From NCBI GenBank assembly GCA_965200145.1, contig CBDATG010000002.1:620001-684000 (forward strand): 64,000 bases of DNA. The letters are read 5' to 3'. The notes under the pieces are model-generated. The model was given only the letters and a program-made list of their open reading frames with translations, searched no databases and was not told the origin of the DNA. The translations under genes and the position numbers were made by a program. The stretch is from CBDATG01 sp965200145. GTDB taxonomy: Bacteria; Chloroflexota; Dehalococcoidia; Lucifugimonadales; Lucifugimonadaceae. This document shows positions 42,938-52,071 of the stretch, in pieces. Numbering within the stretch: position 1 is the first letter of the stretch; the number at the start of each line of letters is the position of its first letter.

Positions 42938-44101
42938 ATGCCAGAACTAGCCGACAGGGTGCAACAGCTACCGCCGTACCTCTTCGTCAACATCTCGCGC
43001 GCCATCGCTCGCAAGAAGGCGGAGGGAATTGACGTCGTGTCTTTCGGCATCGGCGACCCGGACATCCCAACGCCAAACGATGTACTAGATGCACTGGATC
43101 GCGGCGCGCGCAAACCCGCCAACCATCGATATCCAGAAAGCGAAGGTCTACCGCAGTTCCGTCAAGCAGTATCCGATTTCTATCAGAGGCGATTCGGCGT
43201 AGAGCTGGATCCGGAGTCCGAGGTAATTAATCTGATCGGTGCGAAAGAGGGTATTGCTCACGCATCGCTATGCTTCATCGACCCGGGCGATATCTCGATC
43301 TCACCCGACCCGGCCTATCCTGTCTACGAGATCGGAACGATGTTCGCCGGCGGCACCACACACTTCGTACCGCTCAGGGAAGCCAACGGCTACTTGATGG
43401 ACTTCGCGGACATCCCTACGGATGTGGCTAAGTCCGCGAAGACGCTCTGGTTGAACTATCCCAACAACCCAACAGGCGCAGTCGCCGACTTGGCGTATTT
43501 AAGAGAAGCGGTCGCTTACGCAAAGGAGTTTGATCTGTATCTGCTACATGATGCCTGTTACACGGAGGTCACGTTCGACGGCTACGTTGCTCCGAGCGTG
43601 TTGCAGGTTGGCGGCGCCAAAGACGTGGCTATGGAGTTTCACTCCTTATCGAAGACTGCCAACATGACGGGTTGGCGTGTCGGCGCGGCAGTTGGCAACT
43701 CCGAGATGGTGGACGCGCTGATGCGCGTTAAGTCCAACATAGATTCCGGGCTTTCGCAGGCGATACAGGAAATGGGCATCGCCGCTTTGGAACTGCCCCA
43801 GGAGTGGCTCGACGCGAACAATGCCATCTACAAACGTCGACGCGACCGGGTCGTAGCTGCACTCAATGAGATCGGTTTGCCAGCCACCGCGCCGGAGGCA
43901 ACTCTCTACATCTGGACACGCGTGCCGGAAGGTTACACATCAGCTGATTTCGCGACCCGGTTGTTGGAAGAGTGCGATGTCGTCGTAACTCCGGGCGCAT
44001 CATACGGGAAAGCGGGCGAAGGCTACATCCGCTTGTCTCTGACGATCCCTGACGACCAGATAGACGAGGGCATTCGTCGCATTTCCGGCTGGAAGGTCTA
44101 G
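42938..44101 (+). CDS. dapL: LL-diaminopimelate aminotransferase
   Basis: Converts tetrahydrodipicolinate directly to LL-DAP with glutamate, bypassing the succinylase and acetylase routes. 387 residues. PPYLFVNISRAIARKKAEGIDVVSFGIGDPD opens the protein, then NHRYPESEGLPQFR, GAKEGIAHASLCFIDPGD, NYPNNPTGAVAD, HDACYTEVTFDG, and the PLP lysine in FHSLSKTANMTGWRVGAAVGN. The class II (bacterial DapL2-like) pattern fits. It starts 42 bases after dapF, consistent with a two-gene lysine unit. Confidence 0.95.
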   Translation: MPELADRVQQLPPYLFVNISRAIARKKAEGIDVVSFGIGDPDIPTPNDVLDALDRGARKPANHRYPESEGLPQFRQAVSDFYQRRFGVELDPESEVINLIGAKEGIAHASLCFIDPGDISISPDPAYPVYEIGTMFAGGTTHFVPLREANGYLMDFADIPTDVAKSAKTLWLNYPNNPTGAVADLAYLREAVAYAKEFDLYLLHDACYTEVTFDGYVAPSVLQVGGAKDVAMEFHSLSKTANMTGWRVGAAVGNSEMVDALMRVKSNIDSGLSQAIQEMGIAALELPQEWLDANNAIYKRRRDRVVAALNEIGLPATAPEATLYIWTRVPEGYTSADFATRLLEECDVVVTPGASYGKAGEGYIRLSLTIPDDQIDEGIRRISGWKV

Positions 44102-44155
44102 CCGCCTTCAGTCGCCAATCGGGATTGATGCCTGGGTTACCGACTTCGTAATTCA

Positions 44156-45349
44156 ATGCCGCGCCGCAACCATACTTACTCGACAGCACGGCGTAAGGAA
44201 CGCGCCTGCTTAGTCGGAGCTAGGGTGCGCGGCCAGCAGTCGTGGCCACTTGACGAGTCGATGAGCGAATTAGATTCATTGGCGCGTACTGCGAACGCCG
44301 AGACCGTCTCAACGGTTACCCAGAATTTGAGCCGACCCTCAAGGACGTATCTGGGAGCGGGCAAGCTAGACGAACTTCGCAACGTCGTGGCGCAGGAAGG
44401 CATTGACGTAACGATTTTCGATGACGAACTGCGTCCGGCACAGCAGTTCGCGCTCGAAGAGTTCTTGAAGGTCAAAGTGATCGATCGCACGGCGCTGATA
44501 CTTGACATCTTCGCACAACGTGCCAGTAGCCGCGAGGGTAGACTTCAGGTCGAATTGGCGCAGGTGGAGTATCTGTTGCCGCGTTTGGCAGGGCAATGGT
44601 CTCACCTGGAACGGCTAGGCGGTGGCATTGGAACCAGGGGTCCGGGAGAGTCGCAGATTGAGACGGACAGGCGACTGATGCGTAGACGCGCCAGAGACCT
44701 TCGCGCCGAGTTGGAAGTGGTCAAGCAACGCAGAGGTGCGCAACGGGCAAGGCGAGTCAAAACAGATGCCAGCCTCATCGCAATCGTCGGATACACGAAC
44801 GCGGGTAAATCTGCGACCTTCAATGCACTGGTTGGTGCAGGTGTGAGGTCGGACGATCGCCTGTTTGAAACGTTGGATACGACGACGCGCAGGCTGTATC
44901 TCGATTCTGGCAGGTCAGCAACCGTGAGTGACACTGTGGGATTCATCAACAAGCTGCCGACGGTGCTGGTAGAGGCTTTCAACGCAACACTGGAAGAGGT
45001 TGTGCTGGCAGACCTGTTGTTGCACGTCGTTGATGCCTCAGACCCGACCGCAGCGGAACGCGCCCAAGTCGTGGTCGATCTGTTGGCCGAACTAGAGCTA
45101 GACAGCATCCCGAGGCTGACAGTCATGAACAAGATCGATGTGGTGTCCGACGAGCCGATCGATTCGCACCAGGAAGATGTAGTCATGACTTCCGCCACGC
45201 ATGGCTGGGGGATCGATTCTCTCAGGCAAGCCTGCGATAACGCTTTGGCCGTTGCGTCTGGAGAGCAGACAGACTCAGAATCGATATCGGGAGCCAGTGC
45301 GCGTCCATCGAGCGCAGTTACCAACGGGGTTTCGACGCGAAGTGCGTAG
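44156..45349 (+). CDS. hflX: GTPase HflX
   Basis: Ribosome-associated GTPase that splits stalled or idle 70S ribosomes. 397 residues. The N-terminal ERACLVGARVRG and DELRNVVAQEGIDVTIFDDELRPAQQFALE form the HflX domain, followed by the RTALILDIFAQRASSREGRLQVELAQVEYLLPRL helix and the Gly-rich GGGIGTRGPGESQIETDRR. The G domain has G1 GYTNAGKSATFNAL, G3 DTVGFINKLP, G4 NKID and G5 SATHG. A Ser-rich tail of about 30 residues ends it. The ATG at 44156 is chosen for normal length. Confidence 0.96.
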   Translation: MPRRNHTYSTARRKERACLVGARVRGQQSWPLDESMSELDSLARTANAETVSTVTQNLSRPSRTYLGAGKLDELRNVVAQEGIDVTIFDDELRPAQQFALEEFLKVKVIDRTALILDIFAQRASSREGRLQVELAQVEYLLPRLAGQWSHLERLGGGIGTRGPGESQIETDRRLMRRRARDLRAELEVVKQRRGAQRARRVKTDASLIAIVGYTNAGKSATFNALVGAGVRSDDRLFETLDTTTRRLYLDSGRSATVSDTVGFINKLPTVLVEAFNATLEEVVLADLLLHVVDASDPTAAERAQVVVDLLAELELDSIPRLTVMNKIDVVSDEPIDSHQEDVVMTSATHGWGIDSLRQACDNALAVASGEQTDSESISGASARPSSAVTNGVSTRSA

Positions 45350-45542
45350 CAACAAGCGACACGCCGCCAGGCGGGCGGGAACAGCCGTTGCGCCACAGAG
45401 TACTATCTTCGCACTAGTATCGTTATGTCAAGTTGCAACTACATAAATCGTTGAGGAGCGCCGGTCTGTGCGTTCATGCAACCGTTCGCTGTCAACGCTA
45501 CGTATACTTTGACAGCTACAATCCAATCCCAACCTAACACCC

Positions 45543-47006
45543 ATGCCATTCAACCTAGCGCGCAGAATCCTCCGACATAGCAGTTTCAGGTCTTACGCAC
45601 CCGGACCATCGCGACTATGGCAGTCCGCCATAGCCGTATCGCTGGTTGCGCTGGTCTTCGCGGCATGCTCGACCGCTGAACCTGCCGCCGTTGCAACGGT
45701 TGCAGAAAACACTCCGACTGCGGTTGTCTCCGGAACTACGCCGACGATCGCCGCCACGGCCACTCCGTTTCCCGAACCGACTCCGACCGAGACCTCAGCC
45801 AACGGCCCGGACGACCCGCAGATAAAGGTCGCTCCCAGCTCAACACCTGCGCCCGTTGAGCCGCTGGTACCGCCATTGCCCAACGCGCCGGCTCCAGATG
45901 CCGTTCCGGAAGATATCGCCATCATCTGGGAGGCTTACCAAATCATCAACGATGAGTACTACGACAACAGTGCCGTAGACCCTGCTGCCATGTCGGAGGA
46001 TGCCATAAAGGCGATGATCGATTCGCTCGGCGACCCGCACACTCGTTACGTGTCCCCAGAGGCTTTCGAGCTGAGCCGAGACGACTTGGCAGGCTCATTC
46101 TTCGGTATCGGAGCATCCGTTAGCGCAGACCCAGACGGAACCGGCGTGATAATCACCAAGCCCCATCGCAACTCGCCCGCCGAACGCGCTGGTATCAAGG
46201 TCGGAGACCGGATCGTGGCGGTTGACGGTGAAGACGCAACGGAGTGGACTGTCACCGAAGCGGTATTGAAGATCCGTGGCGAGCGCGGTCTGCCAGTGGT
46301 GCTAACGATCCTTCATGCAGGCGAAACCGAACCGGTCGAGATAACCATCATCAGAGACCGCGTCGAACTGGAATCGGTTACATCGCGGATGATTCCCGAT
46401 ACGCCTTACGGCGAGCTGAACATCGAGCAGTTCACCGATGAGACACCGGCCGAGATTCGAGAGCACGTCAACGACCTGTTGGCGCAGGGCGCGGACGCAA
46501 TCGTGGTCGACGTGCGAAACAACCCGGGCGGGTTGCTGAGCGCCACTCTGGATGCAGCGAGCGAATTCATATCCCAAGGAAGGCTCGCGTTTGAGGTGGA
46601 TCGAGACGGCAATCGGCGCGACTTCCACGCGCACGGGCAGGCGAACTTCCCTAACTTGCCCATTACCCTGCTCGTCAACAACTATTCAGGTAGCGGCGCC
46701 GAGTTATTCGCGGGCGCGTTGCAAGACCACGGGCGCGCTGTATTGATCGGTACGCAGACATTCGGGAAAGGTAGCGTCAATATCACCCAAAGGCTGTCAA
46801 ACGGCGGCGCGATAAACGTCACTATCCGGCGCTGGTTCACACCTGACGGCAACGTCATTGAAGGCGTAGGTCTCACGCCGGATGTCATCGTGGAGTTTCC
46901 CGAAAACGTTTCAGAACGTGATGTTGACTTCACGGACCCGCAACTGGATGCCGCTGTTCGTCAGCTCGATTTCCAGACCCGCGTCACGACGTCAACTACG
47001 CCGTAG
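45543..47006 (+). CDS. S41 family C-terminal processing peptidase, predicted lipoprotein
   Basis: 487 residues. The signal peptide ends in lipobox VFAACS (Cys near residue 41). A Thr/Pro-rich spacer of about 75 residues with TP and EP repeats follows, then an S41 N-terminal helical region (WEAYQIINDEYYDN), a PDZ domain (SFFGIGASVS ... AGIKVGDRIVAVDGED) and the peptidase core with VVDVRNNPGGLL. The catalytic dyad is Ser384 in NNYSGSGAELF and Lys409 in TFGKGSVN, 25 residues apart as in E. coli Tsp. It probably trims extracytoplasmic proteins. TATACT at 45503 and TTGACA at 45509 lie upstream, but no ribosome site is seen. Confidence 0.94.
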   Translation: MPFNLARRILRHSSFRSYAPGPSRLWQSAIAVSLVALVFAACSTAEPAAVATVAENTPTAVVSGTTPTIAATATPFPEPTPTETSANGPDDPQIKVAPSSTPAPVEPLVPPLPNAPAPDAVPEDIAIIWEAYQIINDEYYDNSAVDPAAMSEDAIKAMIDSLGDPHTRYVSPEAFELSRDDLAGSFFGIGASVSADPDGTGVIITKPHRNSPAERAGIKVGDRIVAVDGEDATEWTVTEAVLKIRGERGLPVVLTILHAGETEPVEITIIRDRVELESVTSRMIPDTPYGELNIEQFTDETPAEIREHVNDLLAQGADAIVVDVRNNPGGLLSATLDAASEFISQGRLAFEVDRDGNRRDFHAHGQANFPNLPITLLVNNYSGSGAELFAGALQDHGRAVLIGTQTFGKGSVNITQRLSNGGAINVTIRRWFTPDGNVIEGVGLTPDVIVEFPENVSERDVDFTDPQLDAAVRQLDFQTRVTTSTTP

Positions 47007-47101
47007 TTCAGCCCAACCACGCGCAAGGCGACCGTCGGTCCAAAGTGCGAACCAGTACCGGCGCGCGGTATTCCACGGCCAGGTGTGTCCTTTCAATTGC
47101 G

Positions 47102-47623
47102 ATGATGGCACGCTCACGAAAACGATCCAAAACCGCCAACCCGAAAGCAGGTGCGACGAAATCAGCCACCTTCGGCAACGTCGCCACCAACCGCCGTGCT
47201 CGCTTTGAATACGAGATTCTGGGTGAATTCGAGGCCGGGATCGTTCTGACAGGATCGGAGATCAAGTCGATTCGCGCCGGCAAGGCAGATATCTCAAGCG
47301 CATTCGTCCGCATCGTCAACGGAGAGGCGTGGTTGCAGGGCGCACATGTCGCACAGTACGACAACGCGGGTCTCTATGGACAGCATGAACCGGCTCGCGA
47401 CCGCAAGCTGTTGCTCAAGCGCGCCGAGATCGCCCGACTTGAAGAGCGGGTCGCCCAAGCCGGCCTCACGATCATCGTATTGAGGTTGTACATCGCCCAC
47501 GGGAGGGCGAAATTAGGTATTGCGTTGGCGCGCGGGCGCAAAAGGCACGATAAGCGCGAGGCGATTCGTCGGCGCGAACATGATCGGGAAATCGATCGCG
47601 CTGTAAAGCGGATGATGCGCTAA
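47102..47623 (+). CDS. smpB: SsrA-binding protein
   Basis: Binds tmRNA and delivers it to stalled ribosomes. 173 residues from the ATG at 47102 (a second ATG follows at once); an upstream GTG at 47045 would add 19 non-homologous residues. Motifs are ATNRRARFEYEILGEFEAGIVLTGSEIKSIRAGKADIS, GEAWLQGAHVAQYDNA, RDRKLLLKRAEIARLEERVAQAGLTIIVLRLYI, and the basic tail LGIALARGRKRHDKREAIRRRE, essential for ribosome function. The N-terminal 30-residue basic extension is longer than usual. No tmRNA gene was found in the window. Confidence 0.96.
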   Translation: MMARSRKRSKTANPKAGATKSATFGNVATNRRARFEYEILGEFEAGIVLTGSEIKSIRAGKADISSAFVRIVNGEAWLQGAHVAQYDNAGLYGQHEPARDRKLLLKRAEIARLEERVAQAGLTIIVLRLYIAHGRAKLGIALARGRKRHDKREAIRRREHDREIDRAVKRMMR

Positions 47624-47696
47624 CTGGTGAACACGCGTCGACCTCTGCCCTGCCAACTTCCAACGGTCCGTTCCCAACATGCCTCGGTCAGCGTTG

Positions 47697-47772
<76 letters not shown>

Positions 47773-47985
47773 AACGGCGGACAGGCGAATTCCGAATCAG
47801 TACGCCGACTTGCGATAAGCACCAGGTGCTGACTAATCTCGCTCCAGTCCTCCTGATGCAGATTCTATCTGCGACATGCGACATCCCGCGCACATTGACG
47901 GCGCGCATTCGGCGACAAGCGCATACGAGCGCGCGGCATAGAATGGATTCAGCACGCCCACCGAGTCGAATCCTGTTGCCTTTCC

Positions 47986-50682
47986 ATGCCTGACACTATG
48001 ATGACCGCCGACGAGATACGCGAGACGTTTCTGTCGTATTTCGAAGCACGCGACCACCTGCGCCTGCCGTCCGCATCCTTGATACCCGCCGGCGATCCCA
48101 CGCTCTTACTGACGACGGCCGGCATGGTGCCGTTCAAGCGGTACTTCTCTGGCGAGCTGACACCTCCGAATCGACGCATCACAACGGTTCAGAAAAGTTT
48201 CCGCACGACAGACATCGAGGAAGTCGGCGATGTGTCACATCTCACGCTGTTCGAGATGCTCGGGAATTTCTCGTTCGGCGACTACTTCAAGCTGGAGTCG
48301 TGCGAGTGGGCACTTGATCTGTGTCTAAACGTCTTCAACCTTGAACCTGAGCGCATCTACGCAACGATTCACACCATCGACGACGAGGCTGAACAGGTCT
48401 GGTTGGACCTCGGGATACCACCTGACCGAATCTCGCGACTTGGTGATGAAGACAACTGGTGGGGACCGGCGGGCGAAGAAGGCGCATGTGGACCTTGTAG
48501 CGAGCTTAACTACTACCTCGGAGACCTGTCGGACATCCCTCCCCTTGGACATGATTCGCGCGGCAAGAGCTGGGGTCCGGGTATTTCCGATGATTTCCTA
48601 GAGTTCTACAACCTGGTATTCACCCAGTTCAACAGGGATCGCAATGGCAACGACACCTTGCTTCCGAGCAAGAACATCGACACTGGCATGGGTTTCGAGC
48701 GGATCGTGCAGATACTGCAAGGGAAGTCAAACGTCTACGAAACCGATGTCTTTTCACCGCTAATCGATCTCGTAGCCACAACCGCTGGCGTGGAGTACGG
48801 ACTCGATGACGAAACCGACAGGGCGATTCGCGTGGTTGCGGAACATGGTCGGTCTGCTACGTTCCTGATATCCGATGGCGTTGTGCCGGGCAACACTGGA
48901 CGCGGATACGTACTGCGGCGCGTCATCAGACGCGGCATGCTCTTCGGACGCGAGCTCGGCATCACAGAACCACTACTTCCCAGCATCGCCAACTCCGTCG
49001 CCGAGTCGATGTCGCATGTCTATCCCGAACTGCGCGACAACCTGTCGTTCACGCAACAGGTCCTCGAAAAGGAAGAAACGTCCTTCGAGACAACGTTAGA
49101 GCAAGGCTCTAGGCGGCTCAATAATCTGATTGACCGCGCCAAGGCATCGGGTGCATCCCAGATCGATGCCGCCGATATCGTGCAGCTCTACGACTCTCAC
49201 GGCTTCCCGATTGAGATGACCGTCGAGATGTCGGCCGACAACGGACTGGATGCCGATAGTAACGCGATTGAAGAAGAGTTGGAGACACTCAGACGGCGAT
49301 CTAGGGCTGCCGCCAATGTGTTCTCAGAAGATGCGGATGCGGATGCTTTGTACAGATCGTTCGGTGTCGAGGATGTCAACTTCCTCGGTTACAGGACGCT
49401 TTCCGCCGACAGCGAAGTCATCGGGCTCGTCGTGAATGGCGAATCCGTGCGCGAAGCGACCGCCGGCGACAAGGTCGAGGTGATACTTGCCGAGACGCCG
49501 TTCTACGCCGCGCGTGGCGGCCAGATCGGCGATACCGGGTGGTTGCGTAACGACCTCGCGGTGCTGCAAGTGGCAGATTGCCAGGCTCCGTTTGGACATA
49601 TGAACGTCCACTACTGCACCGTCGTGTCCGGCCGCGCAGCGATTGGGGACATTCTCACAGCTGCTGTAGATGGTGGTCGGCGCGAAAAGATACGTCGCAA
49701 CCACACCGCAACGCACCTGGTCCACGCCGCGCTCAGAGAGATAGTCGGCTCACATGTGCGACAGTCCGGCTCGTTGGTCGCACCCGATTACCTCAGATTC
49801 GACTTCACACATATCGACTCGTTGTCTCCAGAGCAGGTAACGGAAACCCAAGACCGAGTCAACTTGGCGATCCGTCAGAATCTTCCCGTCGAGGTGCACT
49901 GGACGACGTACAGCAAGGCCGTAGATGGCGGAGCATTGGCGTTTTTCGGTGATACATACGAGCACGAAGTGCGAACCATAAAGATCGACGCGCCTTGGAG
50001 CTACGAGCTCTGCGGCGGAACCCACATGAACAGCACCGGCGGCATTGGAGTATTTCTCATGGTGTCGCAATCCAGCATCGGTTCTGGTATACGTCGCATA
50101 GAGGCATTGACTGGTATCGGTGCTGAACAGTCAGTTGCCGCGAGGTTCGAACTGGTGGACAAGCTATCGAGTCGCTTGCGAGTTGCACCTGATGCATTGC
50201 TGGAGCGTGTCGATGCGCTGACGGAAGAGCTTGATCAAGCCACGCGCCGGGCCGAGCGCCTTGAGGAGCAGCTCCTGCGTACCACGGTTCAAGGCGACGG
50301 CGATACTGCGACCAAGCACGACTTCGATTTGCGCCTGAACGGCAACGTCGTCCCCGTGCGCGTTCGCATGGTGCCGGCATCTAATGTCAACGCAATGCGC
50401 CGCACCGGCGACCTGCTACGAGACCAGATCGGATCCGGCATCGTCATTCTGGGCTCGGTCGTGTCAGAGCGTCCCGTCGTTGTTGCCATGGTGTCGAAAG
50501 ACCTTGCTAGCGGCTCGCTGCACGCCGGCGACATCGCCAAGGCCGTGGCAGCCACTATCGGCGGCGGCGGCGGCGGCTCAGCCGAGACAGCGCAGGCAGG
50601 TGCGAAGGATCCATCCAGGATCAACGAGGCATTGGCAAAGACCGAACAGGCGGTCAACCGTCTATACGGCGAACGCGGTTAG
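47986..50682 (+). CDS. alaS: Alanine-tRNA ligase
   Basis: 898 residues, full-length AlaRS. The aminoacylation domain begins with EIRETFLSYFEARDHLRLPSAS and includes GMVPFKRYFSGE, motif 2 (HLTLFEMLGNFSFGDYFK), WWGPAGEEGACGPCSEL, and MGFERIVQILQGKSNVYETD. The editing domain carries zinc ligands HTATHLVHAAL (His-x3-His), with Cys and His in ELCGGTHMNSTG. The C-Ala domain ends in GGGGGGSAETAQAG. ATGs at 47986, 47998 and 48001 are possible; the first is used. A roughly 210-base leader region precedes it, without a recognisable T-box. Confidence 0.97.
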   Translation: MPDTMMTADEIRETFLSYFEARDHLRLPSASLIPAGDPTLLLTTAGMVPFKRYFSGELTPPNRRITTVQKSFRTTDIEEVGDVSHLTLFEMLGNFSFGDYFKLESCEWALDLCLNVFNLEPERIYATIHTIDDEAEQVWLDLGIPPDRISRLGDEDNWWGPAGEEGACGPCSELNYYLGDLSDIPPLGHDSRGKSWGPGISDDFLEFYNLVFTQFNRDRNGNDTLLPSKNIDTGMGFERIVQILQGKSNVYETDVFSPLIDLVATTAGVEYGLDDETDRAIRVVAEHGRSATFLISDGVVPGNTGRGYVLRRVIRRGMLFGRELGITEPLLPSIANSVAESMSHVYPELRDNLSFTQQVLEKEETSFETTLEQGSRRLNNLIDRAKASGASQIDAADIVQLYDSHGFPIEMTVEMSADNGLDADSNAIEEELETLRRRSRAAANVFSEDADADALYRSFGVEDVNFLGYRTLSADSEVIGLVVNGESVREATAGDKVEVILAETPFYAARGGQIGDTGWLRNDLAVLQVADCQAPFGHMNVHYCTVVSGRAAIGDILTAAVDGGRREKIRRNHTATHLVHAALREIVGSHVRQSGSLVAPDYLRFDFTHIDSLSPEQVTETQDRVNLAIRQNLPVEVHWTTYSKAVDGGALAFFGDTYEHEVRTIKIDAPWSYELCGGTHMNSTGGIGVFLMVSQSSIGSGIRRIEALTGIGAEQSVAARFELVDKLSSRLRVAPDALLERVDALTEELDQATRRAERLEEQLLRTTVQGDGDTATKHDFDLRLNGNVVPVRVRMVPASNVNAMRRTGDLLRDQIGSGIVILGSVVSERPVVVAMVSKDLASGSLHAGDIAKAVAATIGGGGGGSAETAQAGAKDPSRINEALAKTEQAVNRLYGERG

Positions 50683-50717
50683 AGCGTTCATACACAAACC
50701 CAGATCTGAGAGAAGGC

Positions 50718-51152
50718 GTGAATCCGAGTACAGCAGGGCGATGTATCGGCGTGGACTACGGTGCTGCACGAGTTGGCGTTGCCGTGTCTGATCCCAGTCG
50801 GACTATCGCCGATCCGCGACCCTACTTCTCGGCGCCTACTGCATTGAACGACATCGTCGAGCTGGTAGCAGAGGTCGAAGCCACAGAGGTCATCGTCGGT
50901 CTGCCACTGAACATGGACGGTTCGTGGTCGGACTCCACTCGCGCGGCCCGCGATTTCGCCAATGCCCTGCGGTCCATGACACCCGCTCGAGTGACGATGT
51001 TGGATGAGCGCTTGAGCACCGTGGAAGCCGAACGCAACTTGCGTGAAGCTGGTAGCAGAGGGCGCAAGCGAAAGCAAAAGATCGACTCGGCGGCGGCGGC
51101 GGTAGTCTTGCAGGCATACTTAAACGGCCAGCGGCAATCGGACTGGGCGTGA
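50718..51152 (+). CDS. ruvX: Putative pre-16S rRNA nuclease / Holliday junction resolvase-like (YqgF family)
   Basis: 144 residues. RNase-H-fold YqgF protein implicated in maturation of the 16S rRNA 5' end. The conserved acidic residues are present: Asp in CIGVDYGAARVGVAVSDP, Glu/Asp in MLDERLSTVEAE, and Asp in KQKIDSAAAAVVLQAYL. VIVGLPLNMDGS is the standard GLP motif. The start is GTG at 50718 with GAGAAGG just upstream. The usual genomic neighbour of alaS, as here. Confidence 0.94.
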   Translation: MNPSTAGRCIGVDYGAARVGVAVSDPSRTIADPRPYFSAPTALNDIVELVAEVEATEVIVGLPLNMDGSWSDSTRAARDFANALRSMTPARVTMLDERLSTVEAERNLREAGSRGRKRKQKIDSAAAAVVLQAYLNGQRQSDWA

Positions 51153-51216
51153 TGCAACGCGCGACTTCTGACTTTCGACCGTCCCTGCCGTTGCTGCCAA
51201 GATGTAGGAGATTGCA

Positions 51217-52071
51217 ATGCCAGATGAAAACATAGGCATTATCGGATATCCGCTGGGGCACACATTATCGCCCGTGTTCCAGAATGTTGCACTCAGGCAT
51301 CATGGGATCGATGCCAACTTCACCACTTGGCCGGTTGCACCGGAGGACCTTGCCGACAAAGTTGAGTCGTTCCGTGCGCCTGGTTTCATCGCCAGTTGTG
51401 TCACATTGCCGCACAAACAGGCCGTGATACCGATGATCGACGGGCTCGCAGATACTGCCGAAGCAGTCGGTGCGGTCAACTGGATCGTCAACAACGGCGG
51501 CAAACTCGTAGGGCACAACACCGATGCCGCCGGTTTCTATCGGGCCCTCACGGAACTCGGGGGTTTTAAGGTCGACGGCTGCAACGCCGTTGTACTCGGT
51601 GCAGGTGGCGCAGCTCGAGCGATTGTCTACTCGCTCGTGAGCGCGGGTGTCGGCCAACTCACGATTGCCAATCGCACACCAGAACGCGCGGAAGCGCTTG
51701 CCCGTGAGTTCTCGGCCGATACAGACGCTGAAGTGTCGGCCGTAGCATTGACTACCGATGCCCTGTCCGCCGTCGCGCCGAACGTCGACCTCTGGGTCAA
51801 CACCACTTCCGTCGGGATGGCGGGAGGTCCAGCTCCTGACCAATCCCCTATCGACGCGAGCCTTATATCCAACGGGCAGACTGGATACGATGCCGTGTAC
51901 GCGCCCGCTGAGACTCCGTTCCTGCGCGCTATCAAGGATGCCGGCGGTACAGCATTGGGTGGTCTCACCATGTTGGTCCTGCAAGGCGCAGTTGGATTCG
52001 AGTTGGCGACTGGCAAGCCCGCTCCTGTTACCGAAATGTTCACAGCAGTTGACGAGGCAACCAGCGGATGA
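51217..52071 (+). CDS. aroE: Shikimate dehydrogenase
   Basis: NADPH-dependent reduction of 3-dehydroshikimate. 284 residues. AGGAG at 51207 supports the ATG. GYPLGHTLSPVFQNVAL is the shikimate-binding N-terminus (usual HSLSP has Thr for the first Ser; usual HN is QN). ASCVTLPHKQAV keeps the catalytic Lys but has Cys where Asn of NVTxPxK is usual. VNWIVNNGGKLVGHNTDAAGF, GAGGAARAIVYSL (NADP loop) and NTTSVGM follow, and ALGGLTMLVLQGAVGFELATG ends it. Divergent but recognisable. First of the aro run, with an ATGA overlap into aroC. Confidence 0.94.
   Translation: MPDENIGIIGYPLGHTLSPVFQNVALRHHGIDANFTTWPVAPEDLADKVESFRAPGFIASCVTLPHKQAVIPMIDGLADTAEAVGAVNWIVNNGGKLVGHNTDAAGFYRALTELGGFKVDGCNAVVLGAGGAARAIVYSLVSAGVGQLTIANRTPERAEALAREFSADTDAEVSAVALTTDALSAVAPNVDLWVNTTSVGMAGGPAPDQSPIDASLISNGQTGYDAVYAPAETPFLRAIKDAGGTALGGLTMLVLQGAVGFELATGKPAPVTEMFTAVDEATSG

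Noticed and set aside
47773..47985. T-box riboswitch ahead of alaS
   Set aside because: No T-box consensus or specifier-loop arrangement could be seen in the leader.
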